From Lepas anatifera (taxonomy: Eukaryota; Arthropoda; Thecostraca; Lepadidae): a DNA stretch of 64,000 nucleotides. This document shows, in pieces, positions 45,552-57,559 of this stretch. The stretch is taken from NCBI GenBank assembly GCA_034440635.1, contig JAOTON010002241.1, positions 620,001-684,000 of the forward strand, read 5' to 3'. Every line of letters starts with the position of its first letter. Position 1 is the stretch's first letter. Made by a program: the position numbers and the translations under genes. The notes under the pieces were generated by a model. The model saw nothing but the letters and a program-made list of their open reading frames with translations, had not been told where the DNA came from and made no database searches.

Positions 45552-47849
45552 AATCCCATTACAGCCATTGGGTAGACGTGTCTGGAGCGGACCGTAAGCA
45601 ATCAACAGAAATATTTGAAACTCACGTCGTGCATTACAAAAGGCTCAGGTACCGTTTTCTAAATTTTTGTATAATGGGCGCACACTTTATGGAAAACAGC
45701 TGTGAGCTTACGATATTTGGTAGAATAAATTTATGGTTGAAAAATGCACACCCACTCCATGCGTATATCGATAGTGAGGCTGCTCTGGTGTATCTAAAGC
45801 ACTATCGGGTGAATAAACAGCAGGTGCCTAAGTGAATTGGGAGCATTGTTCGCACGGAGGCTGGCAAATGTTCATGGTCATAATTCTGAATGTGACACCT
45901 GTGAAATATACCTGCGGTATTGATATTTCATATTATTATCGGAATTTTCCAATATGTCCCAAGCACTTCCAAAATTTGACCTTTATGTCCTCATTTGACC
46001 TTGAAGATATTAGCCTAGGTCAATGAAAATTGGCTATAATGTATATCACCATAGCTTCCGCCTACCCATCAATCGGCGTTTTTCTAAGCCTCTTAGTTTT
46101 TGAGATCTCAGAGGGGCCTAACAGGCCCCTGTAGTGCGTGTTAGTGGCAGACTCCTCTCTAATACGGGTGTTAAAGCCGGGTGGGGCTGTAGACGGATAG
46201 GCGCAGGATATCCCGCCCAGCCCACCCGCAGCCTATTCTTAGTCTTCTCAAATTTCGTGCTGGGTTTGCCTTTCTGCGCTCCTTCTCAGTGTCTATCGAC
46301 ACTGGTAGTGCACTATATTTTCACATTATTTCAGATGGAGAAAGCTTTATCGGGTCTCCCTATTCCAGTTAGTTCATACCTCCAAGTTCTTTTGGCCTAA
46401 AGCACGATGTCTGGTAACTGGAACCAGCGAGTCTTTCAGGAGATCCTCATTGCATCGCCCCAGCTGCATAGCAGCCTGAAATTCATGGCTGGTGTATGAT
46501 GCGTAATTACGGAATTTACTTCCAGCCAGTTTTCTTAAGGCATGCCGTTTTTGGTTTCAACAAGAAGCTTTTGACACTAAGCAGCAAGCCCGCGCCATTC
46601 CCCGCTTCGAAGCTGTCGTTACGGACTGCGTTGGAACCCACAGGCGGTCGCAGGGTCGCCTGTGCAAGTGCCGAGACCATTGCAGATTACGGACGATAGC
46701 GACATAAGACTGCCTCCATCACTCTCCAAACGAACTCATACCTTGCTGATGTGTTCTGCTATACTCTGAGGCACCGGGACATTAGAGACGACTGTGTATG
46801 TGGTAACTACATCTTTTTCAGCAGGAACCTTGGCTGGTGGTACCAGCTGCAGTGTTCACACTGGCCATTCTGCAGGGTTGGCACGTGCTGCAGCCTGCAG
46901 AGGGGTCGGCCTGGTCAGCAGCAGTACACCCACATCCGAGCCCGCCTAGGCATGGCTACTGCGTAATTTACACCAGCACCATTGAGGTTATGTGTCTCAA
47001 AGCACTTCCATTCATACTGCGTAATCGCAATCCACGGTACATGGTGGCTTCTTCCCTCCGGGCTGCGGCTCTCAATCTGTACCCTTTGCTAATTGCCATT
47101 TTTAGAGCCAGCACAGATTTGAGCAATATGGTGTGGTTCTAAACCACTCAGATGGAAATGTTCTTGGTAGGTGGCACCTATTCATCGTTAATTCGTAAGA
47201 ACTACTGTTATTAACATTCTTTTGACTGTTGCCTCTAAGGAAAAAAGTTCGAATTATGCCAGTCTTCGCTAGGTTCGCCACCGCAATCACCTATCCATGT
47301 CCAGCCCTTGGTGGTCCTTGACGACGTCAGGGGCTAGTAAGCACTCTTTCGAAAATTTCGCCCCTGACAATTCGACGCATGCGAACAGTTGCTCGAGAAA
47401 GGCGCTCCAATTGCTGAAGCAATAGGAATTGTTTAACGGGCTGATCATCAAAGCATCAGCTCGGAATCAGATGATGATTTCAGAGCTGCCGACAATTGGT
47501 TCCCGCTCTCTGAGTATTTCTCAAACGGATGCTAATCCTGCCTGGCGCCGTTCTGCGAAACGTTTCATCCCTTTGAATCAGCTCTTTGTCATAATGAAGG
47601 CGCCATCATTTCTAATTTTACCATCTTAAACGCTTCCGATTTCCTTTCAAGCGTCTTCAGTCATCGTAAGCTGTGTCATTTTAACTCTAATACTTAAATG
47701 CCTGGCGCCTGTGATCTCAGGAGGACCGTGAATAACTGGTTGGCAGGATATCACTAAGGGCCGGAACTGGGGCTGGTAAGCCAACTAACGAGAGACCGGC
47801 ACACTCAGAGGGTCACAGTAGGCCAACCTACCCTCCTTTCCCACATTTG
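45552..47849. other. Non-coding; one short hairpin
   Basis: A perfect hairpin AGGGGCCT/AGGCCCCT (46112-46119 and 46123-46130) is the only structure noticed. Frames up to 127 codons (45452-45835) show no known domain. Confidence 0.5.
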
Positions 47850-48480
47850 TGTCTCACTTTATGCGTGTAATAATCCGCCGGCGGCGCGACCCCCGGGGCC
47901 GGATGTGAACCGCGGGCTGACGCGTGCCGCCTGGAAAGGGTGCCCGCTGCGCCCCCGCAGTGGCGGCGGCCTGGAAGGAGCGGACTCGGCTTCGACTCAT
48001 CCGAGCGCGCTGCCAGCCTGCCGTCCTGCAGAAAAACGCCTCCTCGCCGAACAGCTGAGCGCGAGATGAACAAGCGGCTCCGATTTCGCTCATGGCAGGG
48101 AATCGCCGAAAAACGACCGATTGGGGAGGAAATGTCTGGCTCGTCAGATAAAAATGCTGCCACAAAAAGTGGGCTGGAGGCGATTTTTCAGCGGGAGGGT
48201 GATATGCAAAACTGAGCCGTCACCTGTGCTCGGACGGCGCGCCCTGTGCCCAACTGCGGCGTTTTTGTTGTCAGCAGCAGCTAACGAGAGCAAACAACAT
48301 CAGGCCGACATTGTGTCTGCGCTATTTTTGCCGCAGATTGTCTCCCCCATGAGCTACGGCGGAAAAGTGGAGGGCGCTATTTTTGCCGGCGGCTGCGGCT
48401 GCGGCGGCGGAGGGTGGTCCGTCCGGTCAGGTGGCGCTCTCGGGCCATCAGCGCAACACCAGATACGGAGCTGAAGGCTT
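47850..48480. promoter_or_regulatory. GC-rich block with duplicated GCGCTATTTTTGCCG
   Basis: The 15-mer GCGCTATTTTTGCCG occurs at 48319-48333 and 48374-48388. The block also has CTTTATGCGTGTAATAATCC at 47858-47877. Frames are open on both strands, without known domains. Candidate regulatory island. Confidence 0.4.
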
Positions 48481-49719
48481 CGGAACCGTCACGTTTAGAG
48501 GGGGAAATTTTATCAGCTTGGGATTGTTTTTATGCTGATGCCCAGGTTTCAGAGGCGAGTAGCATCCGTAGTATCCAGCCGCGGCTCTCGGGAGGGCCCA
48601 GCAGTGAGCTGACACTTCCTGGCTGGTTGCATTTTCCGGCGAGGAGGTGACATATAAGTTTAATATGACGTATTTATTTTTTCTTCTGTTTAATGTTTGT
48701 CTTATGTGGAGGCATCATAAAGTAGCTTCGACACTGTGTGCCGAGCCACAGACATGTTTTATATCTGTTGCGTCTTGGCCATGCCATCGTTTGACGAATG
48801 TGTATTAACATCAAGGAAAACTAAGACATGTTTTACCATTTTAGAGGATTATGTGGAGAGATAATTTAAGATGAGAGCAAGGTTTATATTTAATTTTGCC
48901 GCCCCGGGGTCTCGTCAAACTGTAGTGCCAAAAATGTCTAGTCAGAAAAAATATCGGTATCACAGTATGCATTTTTAAAAACAGATTAAGAACCATTTTG
49001 GCACATTAACTCGTAGCGTTCATTCGTCGTTTTGGTTTGGTTGTTCACTGTTCATGGAATTATCCATGAAAATGTCCCGCTATTTGGTGAGAACTCAAGG
49101 ACGGTTGCTCTATGATAGTAACCAAAACAATTAGATGTAAGCCAAGCTACCAAGCTCAGAAAGGATATTAATAAATCATAGATGGTATGCTTTGCATTTT
49201 AATGGGGGAGGTGAGCCGACCCGATGTATACCTTTTCATGATATCCTCCTATTAATTTCAAGCTACTCAACCAAGCCAAATCGAAACGGCCTTTGTCTCC
49301 GCTAGCAGTTCAGTTAACAGACCTGTCGATAGCGGTATGATTAGCATTGTTGCGGTGCCTAAACACATGTCGGTATTTAGAGTTAGCCACCGAACAATAG
49401 CCCGCCCTCCCATTCACCTTCAGCTATTTTCTGTCATTGTGAGCATAGCAATTATTCGTCAATGTTCCGATAACTTCCCATCCCTGTGTAATTACGCTTC
49501 TTTATTCAGGCCGCCTGGTCCACTGAATAGAGGCCCGTAATTACCCATCTAACCACACGTGAATAATTAGACAGCAGTGCAGGCCGAGCAGTTATTATTT
49601 AAAGGCGGCAGAGCACGGGCACCCGAACGCACGCCCTGCGTTCAGCCTCGTTTCTCCTTCTTGACAGGCAACCACAACAAAAATACGCAAAAATGATATG
49701 AAAATACGCGGGCGACGCC
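48481..49719. other. Mostly AT-rich non-coding DNA
   Basis: The last 200 bp (about 49520-49620) contain GTAATTACCCATC, GTGAATAATTAGAC and GTTATTATTTAAAGGCGGC, a homeodomain-like texture. Otherwise nothing recognised. Confidence 0.45.
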
Positions 49720-50030
49720 GACGACGACGCTGGCAACCTAATCGGGCGGAAAAACGTCGTTGGCGTCGCGCGCGCGCGCGTCGCTAGCGCCCCGGTCCGC
49801 CCCCGCCGCCCCCTGCTGGTGGCGTGACCAATAATTGGTAAACGGCCTCGCGTGCGGCGGCCAATTGGCGTTTATGAGCGCGTGCTGCGGCCGCGGCGTA
49901 ATCAGGCCACCACAGGTACAGAGGTGCCTGTGATACCTGTCGCACCCCCGCCGCCCAGATTTACCCGGCGCTCTGGCGCGGGGGAGAGGCGGGAGTTTGC
50001 GCTGCTAATCACTCCGGTATGGTACTGCGC
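49720..50030. promoter_or_regulatory. CpG island with consensus CTCF-like site
   Basis: CCGCCCCCTGCTGG (49806-49819) fits the reverse complement of the CTCF consensus at all 14 positions. A (CG)n run lies at about 49768-49781. Homeodomain/NF-Y-like words CCAATAATTGGTAAAC and CCAATTGGCGTTTATGAG follow. Functional insulation is inference and depends on the species having CTCF. Confidence 0.4.
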
Positions 50031-50502
50031 CGCATGAGTGAGATATGGGTATTGCCGTACAGTGGTTGGGGGTATGTCACGAGCAGGATGCGATGAATGC
50101 ATTTTTTCTATGAAATTATAATAAGCCAAGTTTGAAGACTAATTGATTGCTCGAGTAGGGCATAACGTCAGAAGCACCTGATAAAAGGACACGCTCCTTC
50201 TCAAGGGTGTTTCTATTCTAAGAGTTTTGTCGCTCTTTTAGATGTTGCCTGTATTTATATGTGGCTGACTGTCCTGGAAATTTATTCCAGTGGCTTGGAA
50301 ATTGTATCCATAATAGGTCTAGGCTTAGATATTTCGTCGTTGTGTACGTTCATTACCTGACCACGTTAGTTCTAAGCACCAACCTCCTTCCAGCTCGCTG
50401 TCTTCACGCCTCTTTTCTCAAGGATTCTGAGTAGCCTTTCCAGCCATGGCAGCGGTGGAGGTCGGCAGGCGGCCGTGACTCTGTGATACCTGTCCCGCCT
50501 CT
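50031..50502. other. Non-coding, nothing recognised
   Basis: AT-rich spacer. Confidence 0.5.
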
Positions 50503-50750
50503 GCCCGCCGACCGTCTCAGCCCTCTAACTGTCCCTGCCATCTGTCCCGGTCCACCTCACGGACCGTCTCAGCCCTCTAACTGTCCCTCCATCTGCCCCG
50601 GTCCACCTCGCGGACCGTCTCAGCCCTCGACTGCCCCTACCATCTGTCCCGGCTCTCCCCGGTCCAGGCCTCTGACTGTCCCTCCATCTGTCCCGGTCCA
50701 GCTCCAGTCCAGCCCGCGGACCGTCTCAGCCCTCTGCCTGCCCCTGCCAG
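50503..50750. repeat. Minisatellite of about 52 bp, roughly five degenerate copies
   Basis: Repeated words GACCGTCTCAGCCCTC, ACTGTCCCT, CCATCTGTCCCGGTCC recur at about 52-bp intervals, with deletions in later copies. C-rich plus strand; the 152-codon plus frame across it is a repeat artefact. Confidence 0.85.
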
Positions 50751-51180
50751 CGCTAATAACGGCCAACGCCGCACCGAGTTTATGGCTTTATTATGAGGAG
50801 CGAATATTTTCCATGGTCACCGGACGACGGCGGCGCTGCGGCGCGCTCTTTGTTGGCGCTCTGTCCGGTTGGTCACGTGGTTCGCACGTCATCTCAGTGT
50901 CACGGAACTGGGGCCGCGCCCCCGTCACGGACCACAGATGATGGCTTCCTGAGACGCCAACCTGTCAGTTCCTGTTGGAACATTACCTGTTTTAAGTAGA
51001 AGCGTGTGTGTCTGATGGGCTTAACCCGCGCCCCACCGGGGTTCGGCGCCACCTTCGCCCCACCGGGGGCCATCGATGCCCCCTCTAACTCCGAAAATAT
51101 GGGCGTTAGCGCAAATCTGCAAAGTGCAATGAAAGCTTGCGTGAATTTAGTAAGAAATTACTTCGCATGTTTTAGTGCTC
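50751..51180. other. Non-coding, nothing recognised
   Basis: CpG-rich until about 50960. GCCCCACCGGGG-type words at 51030-51085 precede the half-site cluster and may belong to the same repeat unit. Confidence 0.4.
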
Positions 51181-51890
51181 AGGTCAATGGTTTGACCTCC
51201 AGAGGTCAAATTAGGTCAAGATCGGCTATTTTCACCAAATATGCAATGATTGAGCAAACTGGGCATAACTCTTATGTCATTAGAGCTATTGAGGCCTGGT
51301 AAGTACATTTGATAGCAAATTGCCAGTACTTTTTCCGCTATGTGGAACGTAAAGACCTCCCGCCAGTGGTTTGACCTCCAGAGGTCACCTCGTGACCTAA
51401 TATGACCTGAGGTCACGAAGGTCGAAGTAACCTTGCTGTATATCAAATGAAAGCCAGTGACAAGACAAACACGATGGTGTTTGTTTCACCGCTCTAGCTT
51501 AATTAGGTCAAAGTTATTGCCAAATACTGTTTTTGACCTCTGGTGACTTGGATGACCTTGGAAAAGTCAAAGGGCAAATATGACCCCTGGGATCCGTGAA
51601 GAGTGTCCAAAACGTTGTTCTGAGCAGTCTGAGTATTTGCAATCATTTTTGTGGCTTTTATATCATGAAACAACTTTTCCCTATGCTTTTCCAATGGGAG
51701 AGGTCGCCTCGTGACCTGACCTCAGGGCACGAAATCGAAAAATCCCGGATATCACCTTGTAGACCCTGGAGGGGTTATGAAGTGTGGAAGTTTCAAATCG
51801 ATCGACTTTGAAATGTAGCTCTTACAGAGCTCTAAAGTGAAGTGAGGTGACCTTGGTTGACCTAGTCTGGTGACCTGACCTTGGGTGACC
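51181..51890. repeat. Dense cluster of AGGTCA/TGACCT half-sites
   Basis: About 18 exact AGGTCA or TGACCT hexamers lie in 710 bp, where random DNA would give fewer than one. Arrangements include TTTGACCTCCAGAGGTCAAA (51191-51210 and a near copy at 51369), TGACCTGAGGTCA at 51402, and GTGACCTGACCT at 51709 and 51870. The segment is not a simple tandem array; intervening DNA is unique and AT-rich. These hexamers are nuclear-receptor half-sites; everted and direct arrangements occur. It may instead be a repeat family with amplified internal motifs. Confidence 0.75.
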
Positions 51891-52314
51891 CGGGGTAAAA
51901 ATTTCAGGGATGATAGGAAAATGATGCAGTAGAGGTGGCCCTCAACTGCGGTGCTGCGCCTCGTCTTTTCTGCTATCCCGAAAAACCTTAGGGGCCATCA
52001 TCCCCCTGGGCGAGGTACGAAGTGCCTCACGAGCGAGACCACTGTCACAACGCATTAAAGCAAACAGTATATATCATATATTTTATTTCAATCACCAATA
52101 ATAATTTAACGTTGCGCTAAACCTGACAGAATTGATTGATACCCGCTGACACCGCATCCCGAGACAGTATAGCGAAGAATTTCCTCCACCAATTTATTGT
52201 GATAAATCGCGCAAAAGCAACAACGTTTTAGGAATTTCGTCTTTTAGTGTTTGTGAATATCATCCGCCGTGGCAGTCAATTCGATTCCGAATATTAATTT
52301 TGGCCCTAGCCGTA
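51891..52314. other. Non-coding, nothing recognised
   Basis: Flank of the half-site cluster. No gene or repeat recognised. Confidence 0.45.
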
Positions 52315-52461
52315 CGGTGACGGATCCACAACTTCATTTGGGGGAGGGGGCTCGGATCTCCCCTGTCATTGGCTCGGAACAGCTTCTGGCTATATATTAA
52401 CGATAGGCACTCCGACATTCGGGGAGGCTTGAGCCCCTAGCCCTCCTTATATCCGCCACTA
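52315..52461. mobile_element. hAT-like MITE family 1, complete but diverged
   Basis: Left end CGGTGACGGATCCAC and right end TATATCCGCCACTA are close to the family terminal repeat. The interior (CTTCATTTGGGGG, GGCTCGGA, GAGGCTTGAGCCCC) matches the copy at 20719. Flanking 8-mers agree at only 4 positions, so the insertion is old. Confidence 0.7.
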
Positions 52462-53039
52462 AAACTGTCCTTCTCACTGTTCAATCAAAACCGATGATTG
52501 CACACAATTTTATGGGCAGGGTTACGGTGTAAGATACACTGTTCTTATGATGCCCTGTATTATACCTGGTCAAGAACAAGCCATGGAAAGCGATTTCGCA
52601 GGAATTTTAGGCGCAAGTTGAAAGAGAACCATACACCAAAGCCATTTATCAGCTGGGAACTGTTGGATCCCCGATATATCCGGGGTTGCCCTACCCTCTG
52701 CAGTGACCCTGGCGACTCTGTCCCCTGTCCGGATGTGGTGCTACAATACTCCGCCGGATGGCGTCCATCCCTGGTAATTAATGACTGCTCAGAATTTCGG
52801 CCGCTTGTTCAAGAGCCGCCACTGTCGCTGGTATGACCCCAGAACGGAGCGGATGACTTTATGCTACAGCCTTGACGCTGGCAATGCTCCAGTCTAAAGG
52901 TGAAAATATGTGGGCGCCTTGAATTTAAACAGTATGTTTTCCATTATTCGTCGGCTTATAACCGGTCTGCTTATCGTCATCTATGTGTGAAATGAAACCC
53001 TCTGACAGGCTGAAGAAGGAGAGCAGCTTTTTGAGCTCT
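52462..53039. other. Non-coding, nothing recognised
   Basis: A 112-codon frame (52498-52836) has no recognised domain. Confidence 0.5.
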
Positions 53040-53180
53040 GTTTTGGCCGTTCCGGCTGTATGTATGCGGAGTCATAAAGATTTCCCCCAGGGGCGGCCGC
53101 GGCGTAACAGGACCGGCGTTGTGAATTTTCCGTTTATGACCGGCGTTGTAAAATTAACGGCTTATCATTCCGTACGGGCC
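53040..53180. promoter_or_regulatory. Candidate Hox-type regulatory block
   Basis: Contains GTCATAAA (53071-53078) and TTTATGAC (53133-53140), plus the direct repeat GACCGGCGTTGT at 53111-53122 and 53138-53149, the second overlapping the TTTATGAC word. TAAAATTAACGG follows. The pairing of an AT-rich posterior-Hox-like word with CpG-rich sequence recurs across the window. Function is inferred. Confidence 0.35.
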
Positions 53181-53684
53181 CGGAGAGCCGCTCTGGCGCT
53201 GGTCAGGTCGAGTTTTTGGACCGAGTTTACGACCTGGTGAGGTGCGGACACCGCTGTTGGGACCCAGACGTTGCACCAGAGAATATCGTGTTCTGCATGG
53301 CAGCCTCCGATTAGATGGGTTACGGTGACGTGGGGCTATGGAAAATGTTGCACATTGTTTGTTATTCTTTTGTGCTATTCAACTGGGCTGTTACAGATGC
53401 TTTGTTTTTGGGCCCGCAGCGTTCCATTCCCCTTCCGACAATAATATAAGCAGTCCATGCTTTCATCAAACTTACAGACATTACATTGCTCAGTGTATGC
53501 TTTTAGCAAGTTAAGATTAGGTGGGAACTTATCGATTAAAGTGCATGCAAACATAAAAGATACATGGTAATTCTGTTGCAAAGCTGTGCCCAAGGGGAGA
53601 CATTTCTCTTCAAAACATGTACTAAAATTTATTAAGAATACTTGGTAAGGTCTTGCAATCTCAACCAAAAAAGAACTCTTCTCA
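53181..53684. other. Non-coding; unexplained minus-strand frame
   Basis: A 97-codon minus frame (53375-53668) has a cysteine-containing middle but no identifiable fold or splice context. Confidence 0.45.
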
Positions 53685-53739
53685 TGAATTATATGGAAAG
53701 CGCGTAGATACGTGAATTATATGGAAAGCGCGTAGATAC
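53685..53739. repeat. 28-bp tandem duplication
   Basis: Two copies of a 28-bp unit starting TGAATTATATGGAAAGCG, identical except that the second stops one base short. Very recent duplication or replication slippage. Confidence 0.97.
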
Positions 53740-55639
53740 CACTAATCTGTATCAATTCGTCGGCGGGAGTCACCCACCGGCGACGCCGCTGCCGCCTGCC
53801 AGTCCTCAATCATCGCTGTAAACTAGATGACCGATACGGGCACTCTCTCATGTCCCAAAACATAGCAGCTCCGACGGATATTTATAATGTCCCGCTTGTA
53901 AATGAGGCTATTATTCTTGTAGGCTTGAGATGGGTCACTCTATCTGATTTGGGAGCTGGCCGGGTCTGGCCTGTGCCACCTCCAGAGTTTAGTGATGACA
54001 AAAAGAGCCACGTTCGAAGCGTGTGTGATCCCGGGTTCAACTTAAGCCGTGGATACTATAATATAATTTGTTTTATTATGTTTAATGAAGCCTTGTTTTA
54101 CATGATAAGACTAAGGGTTTGGTATGTTGTGGAGTCCTGGATGAATGACCCAGCATTCGCTTCGAGTTTTCGAACCTTCTCCTTGGCACACTTACCTCCG
54201 AGTTTCAGCGTTGGAGATAGCTTCGATCGATTAGATACGAATGGAATAGTCCCTGCGTCGCCAAAGACGAGAGCTGTTCTAGTCTAGTCTAGTGGGCCGC
54301 TTGGAGAGTTTTGGAAGTGTAGATGGAGCCTTACGACAGAATGGGAAGCTGGGGGAGAGGGGAGGAGACGACCGGGCCCTACGTGCGGAAACGGTCCCAC
54401 ATCAGTGTAGAAAAAGGTTATGATAGTCATCTGGCGGTTGGGGAATGCTGTGACATAGTGCCGGCCTGGTTTCTGCGGAAAGATTAGTGATGCAGACCAG
54501 CTGTGTTTAAGGACCCAAGATCAGTGATAGCAATCTTGTACGCATTGGGTTCGAAAGAAAATATAAGTTCTAGAAATGATACATAGAGAGTAATATGTCA
54601 CCTTACTGAGACTGGGAACGGTGGCTGATTTTCATGTTGTGCTCCTTTTTATTCAAAGACCAAGAAATCTCAATCTCGTGATTAAAAAAATGTTATTTAG
54701 TTTGTTATGCCGCTGTATATCTCCGTCTTGGAAACTTGGCCTCAACAGCATGCACCATAAAACCAGCTACCTTGAAGCTTTTCTGCAGCAACATTCTCAA
54801 TTTCTCGAGTGGCCACAGAGCTTATGAAAGTCTTATGAAACGCCTGTGTGGCACCGGTCACAAAAAAACACAATGCCTTGCCCGGGATGAAGTTATTGAA
54901 GAATGGCGTCGATACGTCATGGGAAATGGGCTCATTTTTTTGTGCGGGCGCCGGATAGACGGGGAGGGGAGCGACCTCTGGCGAAACCGTCGCCGCCTCC
55001 TCTCAGTCTAATGCGTGGGACCGCTGTCCCAACTCTGCCGATAATTTCCGCCCGTACCGTCCTCTATGTTCAAGAAGCTCCCACCGAACACTTGGCATGA
55101 ACTCTTGTATGTATTATTTTGTTGGTGGAAACTTGAAATGAGTAGCCTCGAGCGTGGGAGCTTTATAAATGTCACACTCACAAACACTCAGTACGCCTTA
55201 AGTGCTCCGGTAATACTTGTGTAGCAAGCTGTTTTATTTTCCTCTGACTTGAGAGATGCTATTTATTTATTTGCATTGTTTTATTTAAGGGCAGTGGTCA
55301 GCAGGTTGACCACCCGTGGCAGACGAAAATGTCACATGCTGGGCACATGCAGCACACTTTTTACCACCGAAAGATATATTGCATCGCCATATATTTAATC
55401 ATTTCCTTAAATGGTTGGTATTCTGCCTCCTCCAATTAATCTGTGGACCTCCCACCCTGGTCGTTTTGTCTCTTTATCTTCTTCCATCGTTCCTCTTTCT
55501 CGGCGCTCCCTTCCACCTCAGCAGCGGTCCGCGTGCAATGACGAGAGTATGACTTCTTTCAGAGGGGCTCCATTTGGTCGATTGGCAGTCGTCCCGTGCG
55601 CGCTCGTAAAACACGCTTTATGAATAAATAAATGATTAG
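53740..55639. other. Non-coding, nothing recognised
   Basis: A 145-codon plus frame (53850-54287) has no recognised domain. TCTAG is repeated three times near 54285. No other structure noticed. Confidence 0.5.
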
Positions 55640-56680
55640 GGAAATATCCTCGGCGTTGACAAGACAGCGACAATGCGTGCCGGCTCCAGTGGGGATGACG
55701 TCGGCCGGATTGTCGCCGGCAGGGGCGGCTTTCCGGTGGCTCGACGGCCCCGGTCCCCTCGTCGGACGGCAGCCCCCTCAGCTCGCCTCCCTCCTACAGA
55801 GGATGAGCGCGGTAAATGTTTCATCGACGCACCCGATGCATCCGCCGCCTCGCCGTCTAGTTATCGTTCACTGGAGTGTGTGCTGATGTCGGTACTGGTG
55901 CTGCTGGCGGAAAGTTAGCTGGCGTGGGCGGCGTTCGGCTATCGTCGGCTGAAGTTTTTTTGAAATGGCGATGCAGCAGCACCGCCTGCGGCATATTTGA
56001 TGAACTCTGCCTTTACGACTTGGTCAGCAACATCATAGACAAGTTTGGCAGTGACCGCCCGCACATACTGGCGCTATTTAGCACGGCGCGGCGCTCGTAG
56101 GCCGCAAAGCAGCGCGGTTTTATCGCTCGTCAAACCTGAATTCCATCCCGTCGCCGCCCGTGTAAAAACCAGACTGAGCGCACAGCCGCCCGCGGCGCTC
56201 CGCAAACCACATCACACGGCCAGAAATCGAAAAAGTTGGCGCGTCACTGGAGCGCGCCTGCCTTTGATCGCGTGAGTGCAGATTAAACGAGTGAATCACA
56301 CAAAAGACGCCTCACCTTTAACACCCGGCATTTACACAGCCGAGCAAAGACTCCAGCGCGAACTTATCGGCGGGCGTCGGCCGGCCTTCCCCTCAGCGCA
56401 TGGCAGCGGCGTTCGCCGCGCGTCGCATTATACCGATGACGCCATTACTCGGCTCCGCGGCGGTAGACAATTTCCACGCGACGGCTAAACGATCTTTATG
56501 ACGTCCTGACAGTCCGGTACCGTCTGGCGGCGGTGTCGGCTGCAAATGATGGCGGCGCTCTCCGCCGCGCCGCCGCCGCCGCTCCGTCATCCCAGCGTCA
56601 TCAGCCGCTGCCTCATCCGGACGCGCAGAGGCGGAGTCAGCTCTGACAACTCGGGCGGCCGGACCGACTGTGCTTCAGCC
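55640..56680. promoter_or_regulatory. Broad CpG-rich region
   Basis: One kilobase of CpG-rich DNA with GCGCTATTTAGC (56071), TTTATGAC (56495-56502) and many open frames on both strands, none recognised. Likely a compound regulatory island; this is inference. Confidence 0.35.
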
Positions 56681-57559
56681 GATATTCAACGGCACAAATA
56701 ATGGAATTATAATTTTTCACTCCAAGCCGAAGCCCCGCAGATGACTACCTATTTTTGTCCCTGAGAACGCCCCTGTGGCCAGAGTCACAGCCTCATTCAG
56801 ACCAAGACAATCGCGCATGTTACCGGCAGCGACGATAATATCCGACAGTCGTTAGCGACGCCAGTTCGGTGTCGGCCTCTCCCGTGAAAGGATGCTGCCG
56901 CGCCGCCCAACGGTGGCAGCTATTCCATCGGAGGGGAGGCCACAAAGCCGAAGCGAAGATGACTGCAGGGAAGTTGGATTTGTTTCTAGAATAGGTAACG
57001 CCTCCAACGCATTTAAGTAAAAGTAGATATTGTCCAAATTCTGAACTAATCAGCAGGCACCGTTATGCAAGCATCTGCTGGTTCAAATAGCATATCTAAG
57101 TCTAAGATTATCTGCTATTATGGAGACACTTTCTGCACTACCGATGAAACGTCGGGATCTTAAGGGTGGCATAAGGCCGCTTGGTATATTTGCTCTTTGG
57201 TCGATACAGCAATATTGAACGGGTGAAATATGTTCATGTTACATGGGACTCTGTGCCCCAGCGTGGTCCCGCGTCTTCACGCCACCCTTGGGTGTCTGGC
57301 ATGTCTGCAGAGGCTAATGAAGATGTCTGCACGTTCAAGATACTGCCGAAGCTCACACATTGCTGTCTGATATTCCGTTGGTAGCTTCATCGTTTTTTTC
57401 ATTGCATTAACCTCTTAGATCTAGACAAGATAAACCCACGATTAGGTACTCCACTTTCCTGATTATGGTATTTTTACATGTCAGGAAACGCCTATCCTAC
57501 AACCTGACCGTCAATTGCAACTGCCGCTGCTCAGAGAACTTCTTTATACGGGGTCTACA
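56681..57559. other. Non-coding, nothing recognised
   Basis: Starts with an AT-rich ATAATGGAATTATAATTTTTC word next to the island. Otherwise featureless. Confidence 0.5.

Noticed and set aside
50483..50941. 152-codon proline-rich open frame
   Set aside because: Artefact of the C-rich minisatellite of about 52 bp.
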